Positions 57,104 to 64,000 of a stretch of DNA of 64,000 nucleotides are shown here, in pieces. The number at the start of each line of letters is the position of its first letter. Positions within the stretch are counted from its first letter, which is position 1. Both the position numbers and the translations under genes were made by a program. The DNA lies in assembly GCA_022702545.1 (NCBI GenBank), contig JAHRBC010000003.1, forward strand, positions 806,001 through 870,000, given 5' to 3'. Under the pieces are notes generated by a model, which made no database searches, was not told the origin of the DNA, and worked only from the letters and a program-made list of their open reading frames with translations. This stretch comes from Phycomyces nitens (Eukaryota; Mucoromycota; Mucoromycetes; Mucorales; Phycomycetaceae).

Positions 57104-59026
57104 ATGCATCCCAAGCTCTACAACGCTTTCAAAACAGCCAAATGGCTATACTCCATTCTTGCCCCACTTTGCCTCGTCATCCCTATGATGATGTTGGCCG
57201 CTTCTCCTTTGCCCTCTGCTTTCAGCATGGCCAAACCTGCTCGAAGACGTCCCTCTGCACTCGGCATGGACGCTGCCCCAGTGAACAAGACCCGCTTTGA
57301 TGATGATGGCCTGGTCGAAGGTCACATCAAGGACACTGGAAAGACAACCCTTGGCCATGTGTCAAACTGCGTGGATTCCTTGGAATCTGCTGGTTCGTCT
57401 TTGGACGCGGAATCCATTGACGTAGGGGACTCTTCCTCGTCATTTGTTGCAGACGTTCGGGGATATATCCCACACCGCTGTTACTCTATTGTAGCAGCTG
57501 GTGACAGTTCCGTGATAGTGTTCCCAGTCAACGGCGTGGCTGGTACTGATGGGGCAACCCATGCTCCTCTGGACGACGGTGTGTCTACTGAGCTTACGGA
57601 GAGCTGTGAAGAGACTGAGCCCAACGTACAGCTCGACTTCTTCTGGGACAGTCAATCCTCAGAGGAACTCAGGAAGCTGAGGGCCTATGCCAAGCTCCTG
57701 GACGAGATGATGGATGAGGGGTTTAACAGCTTCTCTACAGAATCTCATGGCGATTCGTCTCCAGAGGCTCCTGAAGTCCAAGTCGAGGCAGATGCACCTG
57801 CCGGAAGATGCTCGTCCGATGAGCACTACTTCCTGGAACCTGTGCATCCTGTTGAATTGGATGGAGGAAAGCCGATGGGCTGGTTGGTCGACGATCTCCA
57901 AGCCTTTGAGCAAGGGGAGACTCACGGTTGCGAGACCGTTCCTGCGGCTCTTTTTGAGCCAATGGAGATTGATACTGTGGATCCAAATGGTATCTTTGAT
58001 GATGTTATGGATTCAGACGAAGAGATCACCCCACAAAGATCTCTTTCACTTGGTGGCATTTTCGGACACGTTCACTCCACAGGATGTTCCGAACCCATGG
58101 ACATTGACGATGTTGCCATGGGTCAAGAAAACGACGATGCGGTGATTCCCGATCCCTCTTGTGGCGAAGAGTCCGTGGTTCCCGCCCAAAAATTCGTGTC
58201 AGTGGACAGCCTGCTTGGTCCCTCCCAGCCGGCGGGCAAGGATTTTGGTACGAACGAAAGTCCAACCTGTGTGCCGCAGCAGGTTGCTGACGATGATGCG
58301 AGTGTCGGCAAGCACCGATCGATGCTGGTTAGAGAATTCTTGGCCCAGGAAATTCCTAGCAACAAAGACAGCATTGCCAAAGTACTGGGCAAGAAGCAGG
58401 AGGAGCCCTGTATGCGAGGGTTGGTGACAGGTGCCGACGGGGATGATGAGACCGAGGAGCATCCAATGGTGTTTTCCAAACCCAAGGGTAAATCCAAGGT
58501 CATTTCGCCCGCCAGTCAGAAGATCCTGGACCAGGCTAGAGCTGCCACTGCAAAGCTGGAGAGCAGAGCAGCTTACTCCAATAGCATGCTTTCAAAGGTG
58601 TTCAAGCCTGTGGATCTTAGCACCGAGAGGGAGAAGGCCGTGAAAGACTGCACTCCTCAAAAGCCAGAACCTGTTGCGGCAGCCAGCCGTGATAAGGGAA
58701 AGGCTCCTGAAGGGCAGTTCAAAGCACCTTTTCCAGTCAAGGGAAAACCTTCCAAGGGTCCTGAAGATCAATTCAAGGTACCTTTCCCAGTGAAGGCCAA
58801 GGCTCCCAAGCCTGTTGCTGCATCCAGCAGCAAAGAGGTAAAGGATGCTGAGGAAGAGCTCAAGACAACTCGTGTCGTCCAGCCTATCCATGTTAGGCTA
58901 AACACTTCTCGCTTTGCGCGCAAGTGCGAGGTGACTGAATTTGACGAGCCAGGAAAAGTACTTGTCCCTAAAGATGATTCTAAGAAGCTCCTGAAGTACG
59001 CCCTCCGACCAAAGGCCGGTCAGTGA
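57104..59026 (+). CDS. Unknown secreted/membrane-anchored acidic protein, right copy (640 aa)
   Basis: Right-arm twin of the gene at 48341-50263, beginning MHPKLYNAFKTAKW. Same architecture: N-terminal hydrophobic signal or anchor, acidic Ser-rich centre, basic Lys/Pro-rich C-terminal third with the QFKxPFPVK repeat. Eight amino-acid differences from the left copy: N2H, a Ser to Gly near TTL(S/G)HV, a Glu to Gly in LDG(E/G)KP, Gly to Asp in DVM(G/D)SD, Ser to Phe in GGI(S/F)GHV, Asn to Asp in DID(N/D)V, His to Pro in VI(H/P)DP, and Ser to Phe in AQK(S/F)V; one silent Pro codon change. Neither copy has a stop or indel. Function unknown; no enzyme motif seen. Confidence 0.8.
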   Translation: MHPKLYNAFKTAKWLYSILAPLCLVIPMMMLAASPLPSAFSMAKPARRRPSALGMDAAPVNKTRFDDDGLVEGHIKDTGKTTLGHVSNCVDSLESAGSSLDAESIDVGDSSSSFVADVRGYIPHRCYSIVAAGDSSVIVFPVNGVAGTDGATHAPLDDGVSTELTESCEETEPNVQLDFFWDSQSSEELRKLRAYAKLLDEMMDEGFNSFSTESHGDSSPEAPEVQVEADAPAGRCSSDEHYFLEPVHPVELDGGKPMGWLVDDLQAFEQGETHGCETVPAALFEPMEIDTVDPNGIFDDVMDSDEEITPQRSLSLGGIFGHVHSTGCSEPMDIDDVAMGQENDDAVIPDPSCGEESVVPAQKFVSVDSLLGPSQPAGKDFGTNESPTCVPQQVADDDASVGKHRSMLVREFLAQEIPSNKDSIAKVLGKKQEEPCMRGLVTGADGDDETEEHPMVFSKPKGKSKVISPASQKILDQARAATAKLESRAAYSNSMLSKVFKPVDLSTEREKAVKDCTPQKPEPVAAASRDKGKAPEGQFKAPFPVKGKPSKGPEDQFKVPFPVKAKAPKPVAASSSKEVKDAEEELKTTRVVQPIHVRLNTSRFARKCEVTEFDEPGKVLVPKDDSKKLLKYALRPKAGQ

Positions 59027-59559
59027 TTTCGAGACGAAGATAGTTGGCTAGTGGTGACTGAGCTCACTTTGACCCTCGGGTCTAAAGTGCAGTAAGGAAT
59101 CTGCGAAACCGATCGTTCTGAAGTTTTGATATCTAGACCCAAGGCTCGTACGTTTCACCAAGTGGACGCATCATCGGTCTGCTGGCCCTGGAGCCAGTCA
59201 GACGCGGCCGGTAACAAAGGTTGATTCGGAAGCTTCTGAAGCTTCATGGAGATGCTCGAGTGACCGGACCTTTCATGGTACTTTTCTGTTGGCCTTTGTG
59301 GTGATTCACATTGTCTCTTTCAGTTAAGCCATGAGGTGGCCTCTTTACGTTCGGTTCCTGCTGTTACAGACTCAAACGGGCTGGCTTATCAATCTCTTCA
59401 GAGGTTGACACCACGTCCCACCTGGCAGTTTGGTTCCGAGTTCTTGACTTGGCATAGATAGTAAAGAGAAGGTAGATGTGGAGATCTACATTGGAGTGTC
59501 ACATTCGGTGGTACAAGACTGGTTTCCAATCCTGGCTCCCTCTGGTATTTGCCGTTTGT

Positions 59560-59871
59560 CTACATTCGAGGGTGGTGCTTGCACTGCTGTAGGGTTGACT
59601 TGAACTTCCTGTTCGTACGGTTCTTGTCAACTTCCTTCCGAGTCTGAGGTCGAGATTTGGAAGAGATGGTTATGGTATGTATTGGGCCGCTGAGGTCTTT
59701 GTTTCTGGGTCCGGTTAGGACATTGTGGTCCGGTTGGTCAAGTCTCTGGAACGGTTCTGGAGGCTGTTGCTGGCTGGGTCTTTGTCTGGCGGATCTGGTT
59801 ATCAGATCTTGGTTGCTTGAGGTTTGTACTTGAGCCAGGGAGAATGGATACTGAGGGGTAACGGTGTCCAT
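59560..59871 (-). other. Gln/Pro-rich open frame (right arm copy)
   Basis: 103-codon mirror of 47496-47783, eight codons longer because the left-arm TAG reads CAG here. Composition Q/P/R/T-rich. Translation not supported by other evidence. Confidence 0.2.
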
Positions 59872-60260
59872 TACGCCGTTATGTCTGGACCGAACGAGTT
59901 GGTCTCCATGTTGGATTCTTCTCGAGTCTTTGGATGACCTTTGCCGGCTCTTGCAAGATATTATAAGCTTGCGTCCAGGTTCTGATTGGTCCTTTCCGGA
60001 CTATGAGGAGTCTACTATTGGATTGTGGTAAATCCATCTATAGAGCCAATGCACTCGAGAGGTTTCTGAGAAACAAGCCAAGGACAGCAAGATATTGTCA
60101 ACAAGATTCTCACAGACGTAACGGAAGATCAGCTACAGGGGTACAATCGAGTCTGTTCCTGGGTCCAACTACGCAAGCACACACCCAGACAAGCATAATC
60201 ACCGGAGATGGCAAAAACAAGGTGATTTCTACAGACACCCCAACCGTAGTTCGATCGCAA

Positions 60261-60313
60261 CAGTGACAAGTACGCATCAAGTCTTCCGACAATCCGCCCT
60301 GTACTTGTCACTG
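60261..60313. repeat. 13-bp perfect inverted repeat (right arm copy)
   Basis: CAGTGACAAGTAC at 60261-60273 and GTACTTGTCACTG at 60301-60313, mirror of the left arm. Confidence 0.85.
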
Positions 60314-60499
60314 GGAGAGAAAGCATGGGATCCCAAGGCAGTTGCAAGCAATACAAGAGAACTGCAGTCAGATTTTGTGCCAACCTCTTTGAGGTGAATG
60401 ATGACTGGTCTAGATAGGCAACAATCAACCGATTGACCAGACCGAGCAGAGTATGCTTACTTCTGTCAGTAGCAGGTTGCGATTGACAACTAAAGGCCC

Positions 60500-61342
60500 A
60501 TGTATTATATATGGCAGTTGTCATTGAGGAGAAGCAATCTTTCCGTCGATGGCCTCGAGAGTAACACCAGATATCCACGGCCAATAGTCGAAACAAGAAC
60601 GACTCGATCAAGCATCAGACGATTCCAAGTGGATTGGCTCAAAAACAATCCTGACTCTCGAGGCCATATAAACTCGCAAGAATGGCCACCTCAAACAATG
60701 GATCCGAGAATTATATCGCAAGTCAAGATATCTCGGATACGACCAGCCAACAAGACAACAAGCCTATGCTGGTCCCAGGTCGTCTTCTTTACACCAACTG
60801 CTTCCGCCGACAATATGTTCTGCAAAGGGACGGCGGCTACATTCATCCGTACAGCCAATGAAGCCAATGAAGCTTATTCAGCCAACTCAGCCTGTACATC
60901 TTACAGCTTACCGACCCAAGACAAAATAAACCGATACAAAAGATATCCAAGATGATTCAATTGTTGTGGCTGCCATCCCTGAGCATGATCGAGACCAGTA
61001 CGTACAAATATCCCTTTCCCAGGTTCCGAAACATTCAAGACATCATCAGCGTACCGGGTTCACTATCAAGAAATCCAAACAAGGTATCGTCAAGAACAAA
61101 GGAACCATTCAACTCAAGAGAGTTCAGCCCAGAGTCTCGCCATCTCGCTGGGCTGAGGGAAAGGGATGCTTGGACCTCTACTGCAATCAAGAACATATAC
61201 GAAGCATCCGATTCATCAAGAAATCAAATACGGGACATCAAGAAAATCAGGGGTAAGACAATCCATACAAACACCACTAACACTGGCGGGACTTTATAGG
61301 CTACCAGCAATCTACGAGGGAGCTCCCAACAGAACAGTGTGA
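60500..61342 (+). CDS. Putative three-exon gene of unknown function, right copy (248 aa)
   Basis: Model: exons 60500-60893, 60943-61252 and 61300-61342 with GTACAT...AAAAG and GTAAGA...TATAG introns of 49 and 47 nt; phases join and the frame ends in TGA. Recognisable segments: MYYIWQLSLRRSNLSVDGLE, FQVDWLKNNPDSRGHINSQE, TFIRTANEANEAYSANSAYI, VVAAIPEHDRDQYVQISLSQ and RVSPSRWAEGKGCLDLYC. An alternative last-exon frame (YQQSTRELPTEQCEPKQRYG) is also open for about 40 codons. Upstream frames at 60003-60266 (SSLFLGPTTQAHTQTSIITG) could be earlier exons. No domain recognised. Confidence 0.4.
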
Positions 61343-61490
61343 ACCGAAGCAGCGATACGGCCCCAGATGGTATTGTCCTTCAAATCCATATGATTGTGAC
61401 AGCATCAAGGAGAACCCTTAAGATAAGTATTTGTTCCATTATACTGTATTTTATGACATTTTGGATACTAACTATATAAACGGTCTTTAG

Positions 61491-62046
61491 TTTCCTTATC
61501 CCGGCCTATGTACTACAAGAGGACACCGTCTGGAGGATGCCAGTGAGAGTGAAGAATGGTTCTTGCTAACGGCAGGCCGTTGAGTGCGCTAGTCGTACTT
61601 CTCTCGCCCAAAGACTTACAGTGCCTTTGTGCCTGTATAGGGCCTTGGATCAACCAAGTCTGGTCATCCGTCTGCCGTTGATTGTCCAGCCCATTGTGGT
61701 GGACGCATCGCTCGATTGGCACATGGTTTCTGTTGGCGGTTCCCTTTTCCCTTTGTTGGTAGCCTTGCTGGTCCTGCTGGTGGAGGTGGTGGCTGTGGTG
61801 GATTGTATTACCCCGTGTACCGTCTGTCCCGCTTACATCAAGAAAAAAAATCCGGCTGTCAAATCCTATTATCCATGGCAACAAAACAAAGAATACAATC
61901 TGTTCATACTTCAACCGGTGTATGAACAGGGATCAACAAGAGATCCCCGAAATGCAAGCCAATCTCAACCCAGGATAAATATTCTCAGTCAAGGTAACGT
62001 AAAAACGCTGACTTTATCCAAGTGTGAATACTCACTATCAAAATGA
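61491..62046 (+). other. Possible two-exon gene fragment in right arm (unresolved)
   Basis: Exon-like 61491-61578 (after TTTAG) joins across a 43-nt GT-AG interval to a frame 61622-62046 with a long hydrophobic stretch (FPLLVALLVLLVEVVAVVDC) then PCTVCPAYIKKKNPAVKS. It then meets the tandem repeats at 61.98 kb. Opposite strand also open. Not assigned. Confidence 0.22.
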
Positions 62047-62360
62047 TTATAGATGACTGAAAGCAAGGAAGGGTATAGACCCACTCCAAAGCCGATCCCA
62101 AAGGGTGGAATCCAGACCATGGGCAGAGTTCCACAGTCAAGGTAAAGTTAAAATGCTGACTCTAACCAATCATGAATACTCACTGTTAATATGATTACAG
62201 ATGACTGAAATCAAGGAAGGGTATAGACCCACTGCCGAGCAGATTCCAAAAAGTGGAATCCAAACCATGGACAGAGTCCCACAGTCAAGGTAAAGTCAAA
62301 ACGCTGACTCGAAAAAGTATGAATACTCATCATCAATATAATTACAGGGGACTGATCCAA
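61985..62360 (+). repeat. About 147-bp tandem repeat with intron-like borders
   Basis: The unit recurs 2.5 times; copies begin GTCAAGGTAACG (about 61987), GTCAAGGTAAAG (about 62131) and GTCAAGGTAAAG (about 62282). Each holds a GTAA...TTA(C/T)AG interval of about 60 bp, then a segment translating as EGYRPTPKPIPKGGIQTM or EGYRPTAEQIPKSGIQTM. The left arm has fewer copies, accounting for much of the 185-bp length difference. Confidence 0.75.
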
Positions 62361-62964
62361 ATAATTGTATACCTGCCAAGTTCAAAACCAAGTCCAATGC
62401 AAAGTTTAATGCAAAGTCCAGTGCTATGTTTGCTGTAAAGTCCAATGTATGACTCAAGGTAAGGTATACAGCTATTTAGTGCATTCCAAAGCACAGTTCA
62501 GTGTCTAGTCTGGAAGCCAAGTTCAATGTCGAGTTGGATTTCAAAGTTCAAGACCAAGTCCAAAGTCGAGTTCAGTACCAAGTTGGATTGCCAAGTTTGA
62601 TTCCAAGTTTGCTTCCCGAGTTTGATGACAAAATCAATGCTGTTCCTTACAAATCCGATTATGAGTTTGATTCAAAGAAGAATTGAAATGAAATTTCAAA
62701 CGATCAAGAAAAAAGGAGGAGTGCTAAAAAAAGGCGCCCTCCGCAAGAAGGAAGATCTCTCGAAAGACGCCTTCGGTGGTTAAAGTGGTGGTAGCATCCT
62801 TTATACAATTTGAACTGTAAGTACCTATTGATCTCTTGTGATTTATGATGAAGAACATGTACTAATATATATATATATATTATCTTTCTCTAGATGTCCA
62901 AAATGTTAAAGATGACATAATGAAAGACGATGGTCCACAGGAGTCCTCCAGGAAAGAACACCAA

Positions 62965-63215
62965 CTCATGTGCTTGCAACTCCCCTTAGGGCTATCTGTC
63001 CTACAGGCATAAGGTATGTCTTTTGCTGTATCCTATGCAGCAGCGTATGCCTTTAGTATATTTTCATCTTTTGGAATAGCCCAATACAACGGGCCCTTAA
63101 GAAGGAAATATACAAAGTCATATGTTGCTATATGGTAAGAATCAGGGAAGACGTACCTTATGCCTGTAGAACAGATAGCCTTAAGGGGAGTTGCAAGCAT
63201 ATGAGTAGATGTTCT
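62965..63215. repeat. Nested inverted repeat inside the right arm
   Basis: Mirror of 44337-44600; the two ~65-bp arms surround a loop encoding FPDSYHIATYDFVYFLLKGP on the minus strand. Confidence 0.8.
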
Positions 63216-63557
63216 TTCCTCTAGGGCACTTGTGAGGCTTGGTTTCCAAATTATCGACCATTTAAAAAAAATTGAATGTACGGAATCCGTTAAAATTTGA
63301 CAATGAACCTGAACAAAGTAAAAAGACAAGTACCGAATGAACAAAGAAATTGAAATTGGGCAAAGAAAGCAAGCAAAGATCAAGCAAGGAAAAAAAGACT
63401 TTGGACTGAATGGCGCAGAAGACTTGGATTGGACAAAGAAAGAATACTTGCATTGAACGGCGCCAAAGGACCAACATTGAGGATAGCTGAAGACCGACCC
63501 TTGACAGTGCTGGAAGACTGAGCAGTGACATAGCCCGAAGACAAAGCTGCCGCGATG

Positions 63558-64000
63558 CTGTACTTTGGCGAGAACTTGGTAGAATTACAATTTTGAGGTC
63601 TGGGGGGCGGGAATATATGGTCTCCACCTTCTCGTGGTTATTCCTGTGAGTAGAAGCTTGTTGCTTTGAAACCAAGAGAGACCCTCCATAAGATATATTG
63701 TTATATAGTACACTATAGAGACATGACCAGAAATTGTAAATATTATAATAAAATACCTACCGTTTATTCTGATTTTAGTCCATTTCATTAGCTTGCAGTT
63801 GAAAATGCATGATAGTCCATGAATTCGCATTTATTTCGCTTACTTTGACAAGGTAGTCTCAGTACCCTAGAGAGGTCTTGTAAGTTTCAAAAGTTACTTT
63901 TTTTATTGAAATGAGCATTTAGTTTGAAGATGCCAAACTTTGTTGAGATTAACGATAATCTATAGTCTATATGAAAGGAATGGACATATGGCTGCTGTTT
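63558..64000. other. Right flank of the palindrome
   Basis: No match to the left flank and no recognised gene. AT-rich after 63680. Confidence 0.45.

Larger units (their letters stand above)
55807..63557. repeat. Palindrome right arm (about 7.75 kb)
   Basis: Inverted copy of 43970-51560. In the 640-aa gene the arms differ at 9 of 1923 positions. Frames at 60003-60266, 60500-60955 and 60952-61299 are residue-identical to their partners. The outer 1.5-2 kb are much more diverged and include 185 extra bases in this arm. Confidence 0.96.

Noticed and set aside
60894..61299. Genuine gene on the frame YQQSTRELPTEQ as an independent ORF
   Set aside because: It lacks a start and is out of phase with the only plausible donor; mentioned as an alternative last exon.
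43970..63557. Interpretation of the palindrome as a bacterial-type composite transposon or rDNA palindrome
   Set aside because: No insertion-sequence transposase pair and no rRNA genes are present.

Overview
The window looks like nuclear DNA of a Mucoromycota (probably Mucorales) fungus. Intergenic DNA is AT-rich and full of microsatellites. Genes carry many short introns of roughly 45-80 nt with GT-AG (and several GC-AG) borders, and the proteins are typical fungal housekeeping families. Assignments come from reading translations by eye; no database search was run. Exon borders were placed by hand and checked for frame continuity.

Region 1 (1-26.4 kb) is gene-dense euchromatin. It holds the FACT subunit Pob3/SSRP1 (3' end outside the window), a DUF4870/Tic20-like membrane protein, a Rho GEF, the ER ubiquitin ligase Doa10/Ssm4 (12 exons), a WWE-like protein, a Zn2Cys6 transcription factor, glycerol kinase, the SWR1-complex subunit Swc5, the mitochondrial translocase Tim22 and a Kes1/Osh4-type oxysterol-binding protein. 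Two unexplained patches lie at 3.1-5.7 kb and 14.7-17.4 kb.

Region 2 (26.4-43.9 kb) is mostly decayed, AT-rich DNA with transposon remnants (Tc1-like, Ty3-like) and a multi-exon gene of unknown family. It also contains a U6 snRNA gene, a small conserved island (IST1 and the CaaX methyltransferase Ste14, divergently transcribed) and a solitary CENP-B/Tc5-type helix-turn-helix gene.

Region 3 (43.97-63.56 kb) is one giant palindrome. Two inverted arms of about 7.6-7.75 kb flank a 4.25-kb spacer that holds a degenerate DIRS-type retrotransposon. The inner 5.8 kb of the two arms align without any net indel and are almost identical, whereas the outer 1.5-2 kb are clearly diverged. Each arm carries an intact, intronless 640-codon gene for a putative secreted or membrane-anchored acidic protein of no family I recognise. 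Each arm also has a possible three-exon 248-aa gene, a Tc1 remnant next to the spacer, and short-period tandem repeats at its outer end. This palindrome is the most unusual object in the window.

No tRNA genes, 5S rRNA or CRISPR arrays were seen.
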